Shown piece by piece: positions 35,302 through 43,156 of a stretch of 64,000 nt of DNA. The notes below the pieces were generated by a model that was not told the DNA's origin, did not search any database, and saw nothing but the letters and a program-made list of their open reading frames with translations. Each line of letters starts with the position of its first letter. The stretch's first letter is position 1. The stretch is from Candidatus Eisenbacteria bacterium (GTDB lineage Bacteria > Eisenbacteria > RBG-16-71-46 > JAFGJU01): assembly GCA_026388185.1 (NCBI GenBank), contig JAPLKG010000020.1, positions 1 through 64,000 of the forward strand, given 5' to 3'. A program made the translations under genes and the position numbers.

Positions 35302-35802
35302 TCAGGAATCTTGTTTCAGTTTCTCTAATAGCCCAATGACCTGCTCCGTGGAGAGTGCCTTTCCGACCGAGACGACCTTTCCGTTTATTATGAGTGCGGG
35401 CACGCCGAGCACGCCGCATTCGGCGATGCGCCTCGGTTCGCGCACGTGTTCTACCTCGGCGGCCACGTTGAGTTTCGTGAGCGCCGACCTTACATTGGAC
35501 GCCAGCGCTTCGCAACTGGAGCAACCCATACCTAAGATCTTTATCGAGAGTCCTTGCGGCTTCTCTTCAGGTACGTCCTGGCCGAGGTAGCGGCGATACT
35601 CTCTCAACAGCGCCCTTGCGTATTCGGCACGCGCAGCATCGGGGATGTAATTGTGTTTTCTCGCCATTTCTACCAGCGCGGTTCCCAGCTCGTCGGAGGG
35701 CTCCTTGCCTGATGCTTTGAGCTCGCCGAACACTGAGTTGAGCCCCATCATGCCGACGCTTGTCCCCGCGATCGTGATCGCCTTGATGTCATCGTTAGGC
35801 AT
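35302..35802 (-). CDS. Thioredoxin-like protein with N-terminal helical domain (possible ArsE)
   Basis: The 166-aa protein has an N-terminal region of about 80 residues, mostly helical, that I do not recognise. From about residue 84 a thioredoxin/glutaredoxin fold follows (LSIKILGMGCSSCEALASNV) with a CSSC redox site and the cis-Pro region GVLGVPALIINGKVV. No signal peptide, so cytoplasmic. It overlaps the upstream small thioredoxin gene by 8 nt and precedes arsF by 10 nt. It could be the ArsE component or a dedicated reductant. Confidence 0.78.
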   Translation of the reverse strand: MPNDDIKAITIAGTSVGMMGLNSVFGELKASGKEPSDELGTALVEMARKHNYIPDAARAEYARALLREYRRYLGQDVPEEKPQGLSIKILGMGCSSCEALASNVRSALTKLNVAAEVEHVREPRRIAECGVLGVPALIINGKVVSVGKALSTEQVIGLLEKLKQDS

Positions 35803-36076
35803 TGCCGGTTCCCGGGCGGGCCTCGCGTATCAATTTCTTGATCTCCTCGACATTGAGGATTCTACCAGAAGACTTGAGCTTTCCATCAATTACAAGGCCC
35901 GGCGTCATCATCACGCCGAACTTCACGATCTCGTCGATGTCAGTTATTTTTGTAACTTGAGCCTCCGCGCCCGGCTCGTTGCCCGGTTCCTTGCCGAGCT
36001 CCTTCACTGCGGCTTCAACGTTCTCCGCCAGCTTCTTACATTTCGGGCAGCCTGGGCCAAGAACCTGTAGTTTCAT
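35795..36076 (-). CDS. Small thioredoxin-like redox-active disulfide protein
   Basis: The 93-aa protein has a CPKC redox site at residues 10-13 (LGPGCPKCKKLAENV) and the cis-Pro segment GVMMTPGLVIDGKL. This is the compact thioredoxin family often encoded with ArsR regulators and ArsP/DUF318 permeases. It probably supplies electrons or binds metalloid thiolates. The start follows GAGGGACATGGA, and it overlaps the next gene by 8 nt. Confidence 0.88.
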   Translation of the reverse strand: MKLQVLGPGCPKCKKLAENVEAAVKELGKEPGNEPGAEAQVTKITDIDEIVKFGVMMTPGLVIDGKLKSSGRILNVEEIKKLIREARPGTGNA

Positions 36077-36141
36077 TCCATGTCCCTCCTCGTTTAACGC
36101 TCAACGTCTGACTCGCGGAGCACGACTCTTACGGAAATCTT

Positions 36142-36477
36142 CTAGACCCTACGGGTACGGCCAGGCTTCAACAACGCCGCTTGCCTGGTGATTCGGCGCC
36201 GGAGCGCCTCGGTCACGCAGGGCATCGCCTTCAAGAGGCACGGCAGCGCAAGCTCATAGATCATCCTGGCGCCCTCCTTGCGACGCTTCACTACGCCCGC
36301 CCTGAGGAGAACGTCCAGATGCCTCGATGTCGTGGCTTGAGTGCCGGGCACCATTTCAACAAGCTCGCACACGCAGTGTGGCCGCTTTCCAAGCGCCTCT
36401 ACCATCGTCAGGCGCGCGGGATGTCCGAGGGCCTTGAAGATCTCGGCCCTTGCGCTTATGAGCTCCTGGTTGTGCAT
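36142..36477 (-). CDS. arsR: ArsR-family regulator (second copy)
   Basis: The 111-aa winged helix-turn-helix protein has the sensing motif RPHCVCELV (CxC near residues 34-36) and helix PGTQATTSRHLDVLLRAGVV. It is similar in plan to the regulator at 32257 but clearly divergent, so the two are not a recent duplicate. It follows the permease gene by 29 nt. Its likely target is the palindromic promoter at 37573-37601. Confidence 0.92.
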   Translation of the reverse strand: MHNQELISARAEIFKALGHPARLTMVEALGKRPHCVCELVEMVPGTQATTSRHLDVLLRAGVVKRRKEGARMIYELALPCLLKAMPCVTEALRRRITRQAALLKPGRTRRV

Positions 36478-36506
36478 ATTGACTCACTCCTTCGACCGGA
36501 GTCCGA

Positions 36507-37544
36507 TCACAGGACAATGTTGAACACGTACCCGACCACCAGGATCCCGAGACCCACGACGCCGGCGAACGTCACGATGAGCGGGATCTTCAGCACCTTG
36601 CGCAGGATGATGAATTCCGGGAGTGACAGCCCGATGACCGACATCATGAACGCCAACACCGTGCCGAGCGCCGCGCCCTTGTCCAACAGCGCCTGCACCA
36701 CTGGAATGATCCCGGCGGCGTTGGAGTACATCGGAATACCGATAAGCACGGCGAGCGGAACGGACCACCACACTCCCTTGCCCATGATGGACGCCATGAA
36801 GTCCTGCGGGACGTAGCCGTGTATGCCTGCCCCCACCGCGAGCCCCGCCAGCACGTACGGCCAGACCTTACCAACGATATCTTTCACTGCTTCGCGGCCG
36901 AACCGGATCCGATCGCTCCACGTGAGCGGAGTTTCTTCTGTGACCCCTGCCACGCCCGTAGTCTCGTAGACCCACCCCTCGACCCAGCGTTCGAGATGGA
37001 GCCTGCCGATCACTCCTCCCGCAACGATAGCGATGACCAAACCTGTGCCCATGTAGAGTGCCGCAACCTTCCATCCGAAGAGACCGAACAGCAGCACCAG
37101 CGCAACCTCGTTTACCATGGGCGCAGAGATCAGAAACGAGAATGTGACGCCCAAGGGGACGCCCGTGGTTACGAAGCCAATGAAAAGCGGCACCGCCGAG
37201 CAGGAGCAGAAGGGCGTCACTACGCCCAGCAGGGCGGCCAGCACGTTGCCCGCGGATTCGCGCTTCCCGGCGAGAATGCGACGGGTGCGCTCCGGGGTGA
37301 AGAACGAGCGCACGATGCCCACGCCGAAGACGACCACGGTCAAGAGCATCAAGACCTTGGGTGCATCAAAGACGAAGAACTCGATTCCAGACGCCAGGCG
37401 GCTGCCCGCGGCCAACTTGAGGAGGTCGTAGGTGAACCACTCGGCGAACGCCCTCAGATGTCGGTAGACAAGCCACCATGCCGCGGCCCCGAGCAGTATA
37501 AGCAAAGCGCGAGGGATCAAAATCCGCTTCTCTTGCGTCGCCAT
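36507..37544 (-). CDS. arsP: ArsP/DUF318-type permease
   Basis: About 345 aa and eight or more membrane helices, with the family hallmark TPFCSCSAVPLFIGF and the second half motif GIPMYSNAAGIIPVVQALL. The CSCSA cysteines are those implicated in trivalent organoarsenical export by ArsP. Some relatives move other soft metals. I choose the ATG at 37544 since GAAGGAGCAACA precedes it, whereas the longer frame from 37619 would start within the promoter. First gene of the arsP-arsR-thioredoxin series. Confidence 0.88.
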   Translation of the reverse strand: MATQEKRILIPRALLILLGAAAWWLVYRHLRAFAEWFTYDLLKLAAGSRLASGIEFFVFDAPKVLMLLTVVVFGVGIVRSFFTPERTRRILAGKRESAGNVLAALLGVVTPFCSCSAVPLFIGFVTTGVPLGVTFSFLISAPMVNEVALVLLFGLFGWKVAALYMGTGLVIAIVAGGVIGRLHLERWVEGWVYETTGVAGVTEETPLTWSDRIRFGREAVKDIVGKVWPYVLAGLAVGAGIHGYVPQDFMASIMGKGVWWSVPLAVLIGIPMYSNAAGIIPVVQALLDKGAALGTVLAFMMSVIGLSLPEFIILRKVLKIPLIVTFAGVVGLGILVVGYVFNIVL

Positions 37545-37572
37545 TGTTGCTCCTTCGCAAAAAGCCATAGCA

Positions 37573-37601
37573 ATTATGCAATATTGCGTTGGAGTTGTCA
37601 A
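37573..37601 (-). promoter_or_regulatory. Promoter with ArsR-type palindrome ahead of arsP
   Basis: On the minus strand TTGACA (37596-37601) and CATAAT (37573-37578) are spaced 17 nt. The perfect palindrome GCAATATTGC (37578-37587) sits in the spacer beside the -10 and a further ATTGC half site follows, a usual ArsR/SmtB operator form. It is 28 nt upstream of the chosen arsP start. Confidence 0.75.
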
Positions 37602-37821
37602 GAGTGCGGATTGAATCACAATGAGAATGCTCGGAACGCGCTCGTTGCTGAAAGAACGGAGAGGGCCCGAGGTAGCGCCGACAATCTACGGGAGACTTGA
37701 GAATGTGTTTTGCTCTCTCCTTGAACAAGTGAGGCCGGTAATATACAATCGCCTGAAACGCACGCCTGGTCCGAGTGGATGGACGGTACTCGCTCAATGT
37801 CATGACATGAAGGCACTGCGC

Positions 37822-39912
37822 ATGATTGGAAAGACCATCTCCCACTACAGAATTCTCGAGAAGCTCGGCGAGGGTGGAATGGGTATTGTCTACAAGGCCC
37901 AGGACACCAAGCTTGACCGCGTGGTCGCGCTCAAGCTCCTGCCTCCGGAGTTCACCCTAGACACCGAGGCCAAGAAGCGCCTCATTCAAGAGGCAAGAGC
38001 CGCATCCACGCTGAATCACCCGAATATCTCCACCATCTATGAAATCGGTGAGGCTGGGGACGCCACCTTCATCACGATGGAATGCGTTGAGGGCGGCAGC
38101 CTGACGGACAAGATCCACTCAGGAATGTTGAGCCTTGACGAGGCCATCGGCATTTCCCTACAGGTCGCCGAGGGATTGCAGGAGGCGCACGACAAGGGAA
38201 TCGTCCACAGGGACATCAAGAGCGAAAACATCATTGTGACGACCAAGGGCAAAGTCAAGATAATTGACTTTGGTGTGGCCAAGCTCCTGCGAGGATCGGA
38301 ACACGCAGAGACGGGACAGAGAATAGGTACGGGCGCCTACATGTCGCCTGAACAGCTACGCGGGGAAGAAGTCGACCATCGGGCGGACATATGGTCTTTC
38401 GGTGTTGTTCTCTATGAAGTGTTCACCGGACATTTGCCCTTCGAAGCGGAGTACGAGCAGGCATTGACGTACTCCATCCTGCATACAGATCCCAAACCCA
38501 TCTCCACCTTCCGTCCAGACTTTCCCGAGATGATGGAACACATTGTTCGCAAGGCCCTCCAAAAGAACAAGAACGACAGATATCAAAGCGTCGGCGCACT
38601 GATTGCCGATCTCACTGCCGTTTCCCGGAGAAAAGCCTTACTCGCGGTCCTGCCGTTTGAGGACATAAGTCCCGGGAGGGACAACGAGTATTTCAGCGAC
38701 GGGTTGGCGGAAGAGTTGATCCTAAACTTGTCGCGCCTGAAGAACGTACAAGTGACTTCCCGCACGACCACAATGCAATACAAGGGGACAAAGAAGGACA
38801 GCAAGACGATAGGCAAAGAGCTTGGTGTCCGGTACATCCTGGAAGGAAGCGTGAGGAAATTTCGGAACGATCTTCGGATAACGGCGCAGCTTGTGGACGT
38901 TGAGGCTGATGCGCAGCTCTGGACGGGGAAGTATGGAGGAACGCTGGAGGAAGTGTTCGACATTCAGGAGCAGGTATCGGAACAGATCGTTGACGCGTTG
39001 ATGGTAAAATTGTCACCCACGGAGAAGCTGGTTCTCGCCAAACGCCCCACTCAAAATGCCGAAGCCTTCGACTACAATCTGCGAGCGAGAAACGCTCTCT
39101 ATCGCATGACGAAGAACGACGTCAAGTCTGCCATCGAGCTCTTTGCAAGGGCCATAGAGCTCGACAGTCACTATGCAGCTGCGCATGCAGGCCTGGGTGA
39201 AGCTTATGCGCATCTCTATGCGAACTTTGAACGGAAAGAGTCGCACCTCGACAAGGCCGTTGAAGCTTGCCTCAAAGCTCTGATGTATGACGAGACGTTA
39301 TCCGAGGCATACGCCGCTCTCGGAATGGCTTATTTCGATAAACGGATGTTCGATGAAGCACTGATGGCAGTGAAGAAGGCGATTGAGTTCGATCCGGGCA
39401 GTTTTATCGCCTATTGGATACGAGGGAGAATCTACCACATCACCGATCGAGATAGAGAGGCGATTGAACCTTACAAGAAGGCCGTCGAGCTCAACCCTGA
39501 TTATTATGTGGTCCACATGGATTTGAGAACGGTGTACGAAAGGCTGGGGGAGATGGACAACTATGCCGCGGCCGTCAAGGCGGAGCTGGAAGTCTATCCG
39601 CGATATTTGTCCCGGTTCCCCCAAGATCCGCGTGCGCATGTTTTCTATGCCGTTGCCCTGGCTCGGGCGGGAAGAAATGAGGAGGGTAAGGCAGAAGCCG
39701 CCAAGGCGATTGAGCTAAATCCCACAGATCCTCTCATGTTGTACAACACGGCGTGTTTCTACGCTCGAATCGGAGAAAAGCGTCTTGCGCTCGATACACT
39801 GAAGCATGCTCTTCGTGCAGGCTTTGGGGAGTACGAGTGGCTCGCACGCGATCCCGACCTCGACAGCGTCCGGGGTGAACCGGAATACACCGAATTGATG
39901 AAGAGAAAGTGA
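37822..39912 (+). CDS. Serine/threonine protein kinase with TolB-like and TPR domains
   Basis: About 696 aa from the ATG at 37822, preceded by GAAGG. A longer frame from 37621 has no supported start. The Hanks-type kinase (about residues 9-270) has the glycine loop LGEGGMGIVYKA, the Lys in VALKLL, HRDIKSENII and DFGVAK, all intact. A TolB/FlgO-like domain follows (AVLPFEDISPGRDNEYFSDG), as in bacterial adenylate-cyclase-type TPR proteins, then at least five TPR units. No membrane helix is evident, so it is probably a cytoplasmic signalling hub. Its targets are unknown. Divergent from the arsP operon. Confidence 0.93.
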   Translation: MIGKTISHYRILEKLGEGGMGIVYKAQDTKLDRVVALKLLPPEFTLDTEAKKRLIQEARAASTLNHPNISTIYEIGEAGDATFITMECVEGGSLTDKIHSGMLSLDEAIGISLQVAEGLQEAHDKGIVHRDIKSENIIVTTKGKVKIIDFGVAKLLRGSEHAETGQRIGTGAYMSPEQLRGEEVDHRADIWSFGVVLYEVFTGHLPFEAEYEQALTYSILHTDPKPISTFRPDFPEMMEHIVRKALQKNKNDRYQSVGALIADLTAVSRRKALLAVLPFEDISPGRDNEYFSDGLAEELILNLSRLKNVQVTSRTTTMQYKGTKKDSKTIGKELGVRYILEGSVRKFRNDLRITAQLVDVEADAQLWTGKYGGTLEEVFDIQEQVSEQIVDALMVKLSPTEKLVLAKRPTQNAEAFDYNLRARNALYRMTKNDVKSAIELFARAIELDSHYAAAHAGLGEAYAHLYANFERKESHLDKAVEACLKALMYDETLSEAYAALGMAYFDKRMFDEALMAVKKAIEFDPGSFIAYWIRGRIYHITDRDREAIEPYKKAVELNPDYYVVHMDLRTVYERLGEMDNYAAAVKAELEVYPRYLSRFPQDPRAHVFYAVALARAGRNEEGKAEAAKAIELNPTDPLMLYNTACFYARIGEKRLALDTLKHALRAGFGEYEWLARDPDLDSVRGEPEYTELMKRK

Positions 39913-39939
39913 CTCAACTGAGAGACTGAGCTGGTGCGG

Positions 39940-40015
39940 CGGTCGGGCTTGGAAATGCGTCGGCAGGTTGAGGCGCTTTGACCCAGCGGAGCTGCAGGTT
40001 CGAGTCCTACCTGGG
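39940..40015 (+). other. Degenerate tRNA-like sequence
   Basis: A D-arm-like GCGT...GCGC with a GG-containing loop, an anticodon-arm-like CGCT-TTGACCC-AGCG (anticodon GAC, Val) and a T-arm-like GCAGG-TTCGAGT-CCTAC follow each other at tRNA spacing. The 3' acceptor half CTGGGGA has no partner upstream and the T stem has one mismatch, so it is probably a tRNA remnant. It could mark an old integration boundary. Confidence 0.4.
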
Positions 40016-40054
40016 GACGTGCCGATCGTGCAGCTGAGGTGAAGCGGGTGCCGT

Positions 40055-41323
40055 CTACTTCTTGGACTCCGGGGCCTTCCGGCGGCTCGGGAGGACGATG
40101 CCGTTGCGGTTCCAGCGTGCGACCGCGGCGAAACTCGGCCAATCGCGCCCACCCGCCAGGTCGAGGCCGAAGTGGCTGGCGACCTTCTCCACTCCCTGCC
40201 GGAAACGATGTCTGCCTTGCGCCGAATTCATGTTGGCCGTGACTGCCAGACTGCACTCAGGGGCAAGACCGCGCGGCAGGGCACCGCGACCGAGACAGAG
40301 CAGCGCGATTTCGGCGAGCTTCGCATTGAGCTCGCCAGTGCCACGCCGGTAGGCCGGTGACAGCGGCGCGCGGATGCTGTCTACGCCGTACGAGTCCATC
40401 ATGTCCAGCTCCATGGCTCCCACCAGTAGCCCGCCCAGCGAGCGCCCCAGTTCGTATTCGTAAACCGCTCTGTCTCCGAAACGCGGCCGGATGAAACCCA
40501 GGGCGAAGCGCTGCTCTCCCATCAGCGGCGGATGGTACGGATGCGCTTCGGAGATGGTCATTATCCACCGTGCATATGATGACGTGAACGAATCGACCTC
40601 GGCATAATTGAGGCGGTGCATGAGAGTGGATGCGGTGTGGACGCCCCGGCCGAGATCGAGCCCCCCTCCGAGGTTCATCTCCCTGTATTCCGAGTGACAG
40701 ATGGAGTTCAGGACGCCCATGGTGAGACCGAGCTGGAACGCGGTGCTGTCATCACTATCGCGGTCGGGGGCGATCGCCTCCGTTCGCTGGGCAACCGGCC
40801 CGACGTGGGAACGCCGGGCCACGAACAACCCAAGGGCGATCGCACCCAGGCACGCCGCGATCACGGCGTAGACCGCCGGCCGTTTCCAGAATGACGCTCG
40901 TCGCCGACGCTGCGCCGGCTCCTGTCCCAGGCAGCTCTGCACGAGATCCGCCAGTCGGCACAGATGCTCTTCCATCGGCGGCTTCAGCGCATCCAACCAG
41001 TGGATCCCCGCCAGATGGAACTTCAAGTCTCCTGTCGGCACGTCCCTTTGGAGCCGGAACGGCACGACAACGACCCCGTTGTCCAGGGCGGATACGACCT
41101 CATGCAGCACGTTGTGCGAACGATCCGAATGCACCGAGAGGACCAGGACCATCACGCGGCTGCTCTCGATTGCTTCGAGGATGGTCTCTCCATAAGCCCC
41201 GGGCCGGCTCACGTCCCTCGGGGCGATCCAGCATCGGATTCGCCGGGCCTCGAGCGCATGGCAAACGGCTTCCGCAGTGTTCTTGTCTTCCGTGGCGTAG
41301 CTGATGAACGCGTCGTGCGCCAT
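40055..41323 (-). CDS. TIR-domain protein with transmembrane helix and unknown C-terminal domain
   Basis: About 422 aa from the ATG at 41323 (CGGAGC upstream; the longer frame from 41398 lacks a site). Residues 1-130 form a TIR domain: HDAFISYATEDKNTAEAV, then WIAPRDV, with a likely NADase catalytic Glu at E75 in VLHEVVSAL. One membrane helix lies near 150-169 (VYAVIAACLGAIALGLFVA), after a basic stretch. The C-terminal 230 residues are not recognised and would lie across the membrane from the TIR domain. A membrane-anchored TIR sensor or effector is possible. Confidence 0.85.
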   Translation of the reverse strand: MAHDAFISYATEDKNTAEAVCHALEARRIRCWIAPRDVSRPGAYGETILEAIESSRVMVLVLSVHSDRSHNVLHEVVSALDNGVVVVPFRLQRDVPTGDLKFHLAGIHWLDALKPPMEEHLCRLADLVQSCLGQEPAQRRRRASFWKRPAVYAVIAACLGAIALGLFVARRSHVGPVAQRTEAIAPDRDSDDSTAFQLGLTMGVLNSICHSEYREMNLGGGLDLGRGVHTASTLMHRLNYAEVDSFTSSYARWIMTISEAHPYHPPLMGEQRFALGFIRPRFGDRAVYEYELGRSLGGLLVGAMELDMMDSYGVDSIRAPLSPAYRRGTGELNAKLAEIALLCLGRGALPRGLAPECSLAVTANMNSAQGRHRFRQGVEKVASHFGLDLAGGRDWPSFAAVARWNRNGIVLPSRRKAPESKK

Positions 41324-41655
41324 GGCGTGCTCCGATCGCCTAGCCCCGAAACTGTCCCACTCATGCTGACACGGAACAAATCCTCGTGTCGGCGGCACCC
41401 CACCTGTAGAAAGTGCTACGATTAATGTCTAGCTCCTCCAGCGCCCGCCTCACACCAAGCCGAGCCGCTGCACCAACTTCTTTGACTGACGTACCTATAT
41501 AGCGACGCGGTATAGCGTCTCGTCCCCCCTTTCATTGAGGTGCAATTCCACACTGCACTGGGGACAGAGAAGATCCTATCGTTTACCGATGAAGCCTTGA
41601 ACAATCTAGCAGCGCGTGGGAACGAACCAGAGAGCGAGCATTATCTGCCCTTGTG
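41324..41655. other. Gap with a small plus-strand frame fragment
   Basis: No complete gene is supported. On the plus strand a frame of about 41 residues ends TDEALNNLAARGNEPESEHY and then LPLC near 41659. It has composition like a real protein tail but no convincing start or relatives I know. It may be a remnant. Confidence 0.3.
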
Positions 41656-41982
41656 TTAGTCTTGGTTGACAGTGAAGACCAGCAAGATGTTGTCAACGGC
41701 TGTGATGCAATCAGCTACTATATCACATGAGTACGCCCGTGTCAACGCTATCCCGGTGACTTCGCTGCCAACGAATGCAGCCTCACGCTCGGTGAAACGA
41801 AGACGGCATTCGCGTGTCACCACTTGGGGATCGGCGAGTACCTGTAAGCCCTCACTGTCGCGTACGTATACTATGCTGCCCTCTACCATGGTCTGTAACT
41901 CATCAAAAAGGTGATCGTGCTCGCCTTGAGTGGAGCCCAAAGCACCGAAGCCGGCTAGTTGTTTTTGAGATTTTGCGGACAA
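41656..41982 (-). CDS. Hypothetical 108-aa protein, possible C-terminal fragment
   Basis: The frame has protein-like composition with alternating hydrophobic strands (EGSIVYVRDSEGLQVL; AVDNILLVFTVNQD). The only initiator is a TTG at 41982. The frame stays open upstream with plausible sequence (VEPAANPQDPRLPPLLPAIRD) to a TAG near 42067, without ATG or GTG. This suggests the tail of a truncated gene rather than a complete one. No family recognised. Confidence 0.35.
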   Translation of the reverse strand: MSAKSQKQLAGFGALGSTQGEHDHLFDELQTMVEGSIVYVRDSEGLQVLADPQVVTRECRLRFTEREAAFVGSEVTGIALTRAYSCDIVADCITAVDNILLVFTVNQD

Positions 41983-42219
41983 GTCACGAATAGCAGGAAG
42001 TAAAGGCGGTAATCGCGGGTCTTGGGGATTCGCGGCCGGCTCGACTAAACGTGAGTCTGCTGTAACCTAGGCAACTCCCGGATACAGGAAGTTCGAACAT
42101 CGTCCAACGAGGGGAGGCAGGCTGTATAGTCGAGGGTCCGTAAACGTCCCGAGGTGACGCTTGGAGCGGTGCGGAGATGGCAGCGCCAGAAAGTAGCGGG
42201 TGTCATGGCGGCAACGACG

Positions 42220-42666
42220 TCACTCTTCACCAAGGGCTTCCAAATCGGCAAGATCCCTTTTCCTGCCTGCCGCGCGCTTGTTGGCGATGAATTGCCTGCG
42301 CCCGATGAAATACACGGGAGTGTCGCCGTATCTGCCCTATACCTTGCCTGAAAACGCTTCTTCCGACGTTACTCCAGTCAAAGAGGTCATGATATCTACT
42401 CTGACCGGAGCGACCCCAAGCTGTATTACCCTGTCAGGATGCAAGAAATCCTCCGCCGTCAGCCCAGCGGACTTGAATCCGAACCTTTCGAGTGCCTCTG
42501 CAATCCTTCTTGCGTTCTCAGGTTCCGGTCTCACAAGAACGTCGAGATCGCCTGTGAAACGAGGTGCTCCGTGGAAAGCGAGGGCGTAACCGCCCACTAT
42601 GACGAAGTCAACCCTGAGTTCGTTGAACAACGACAGCAGTTCTTTGAAGTCGGAGACAACTTCCAT
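42220..42666 (-). pseudogene. Nucleotidyltransferase-like (AbiEii/DUF6036-type) gene with nonsense codon and frameshift
   Basis: The N-terminal 109 codons are well preserved (DFVIVGGYALAFHG, FTGDLDVLVRPEPENA), the nucleotidyltransferase GG...DxD signature. An in-frame TAG near 42338 interrupts it. The reading continues sensibly (GRYGDTPVYFIGRRQFIANK) and then needs a frame change to give RDLADLEALGEE at 42220. Two lesions make it non-functional, or at best a truncated form. Its partner gene overlaps its 5' end by 59 nt. Confidence 0.75.
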
Positions 42667-42796
42667 AGAATCGCCTGCGTAATCGGTCTACGGTTTCTAC
42701 TCTTTGTTGAGGGGATCTGCTCAACCAATAGCTCAAGTCATCAGTCGCCTCGGAGGACTCTTTGAGGCTAAGCTTCTTAACAATCTTCTCTATCAT
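42608..42796 (-). CDS. Small antitoxin-like partner of the nucleotidyltransferase
   Basis: The 62-aa protein (DDLSYWLSRSPQQRVETVDRL, then RRFYGSCLRLQR) matches the short proteins normally encoded just before DUF6036-type nucleotidyltransferases. The motif YWLSxxPxxRxxxVxxLRRxxYG is typical. This is recall of family pattern, not a search. It starts at 42796 and overlaps the decayed partner. It could be an intact antitoxin left after toxin loss, or the reverse. Confidence 0.6.
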   Translation of the reverse strand: MIEKIVKKLSLKESSEATDDLSYWLSRSPQQRVETVDRLRRRFYGSCLRLQRTAVVVQRTQG

Positions 42797-42814
42797 ACCA
42801 GTATCGTATCATAC
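42791..42814 (-). promoter_or_regulatory. Direct repeats over the start of the antitoxin-like gene
   Basis: TATCATAC occurs at 42791-42798 and 42807-42814 (GTATGATA on the coding strand), 16 bp apart, overlapping the start codon at 42794-42796. Such repeats are typical self-repression sites of toxin-antitoxin operons. The remaining gap to 43156 holds no gene and includes a repeat hairpin at its right end. Confidence 0.4.
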
Positions 42815-43093
42815 TCTGAACCGAAGTGTGAGATGAATCTGCCTCGAAAAACGGTGTCACGGTTCCCGCAGATGACTCGGAAGCTAGCGACGACTTCTCG
42901 ACTCTTCTCTGCGGTTCGAATACTGGCACATATGGGGAGCAGGGCAGAGAGCGGCGGGAAAAGGTGCGGTTTTCTACGTGAATTCAGGGGTCCCTAGTCG
43001 GATGTACCCCCGGCGGGAGATCGTCGTCAGAATGCCGCAAAAAGCGGGGGTTGGGAACGACAGAATCAATTCTAGCAAATCGTCCTCACCCAC

Positions 43094-43153
43094 CAAAGCA
43101 AGAGGAGCCAGCGCGTGGCCAGCCCCTCGCTTGTACTCATTATCTCAGGCAAG
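43094..43153. repeat. Intergenic hairpin repeat, copy 1
   Basis: AAAGCAAGAGGAGCCAGCGC and the following GTGGCCAGCCCCTC form a hairpin (43102-43128). A conserved flank TTGTACTCATTATCTCAGGC follows. It lies just downstream of the beta-helix gene on the minus strand, where it ends in CTCTTGCTTTGGT and can act as a terminator. A near-identical copy is at 46641-46703. Confidence 0.65.
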
Positions 43154-43156
43154 CAA

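Noticed and set aside
37621-37821. N-terminal extension of the kinase upstream of 37822
   Set aside because: No ribosome site is visible and the upstream residues do not fit the usual opening MIGKTISHY of this kinase family.
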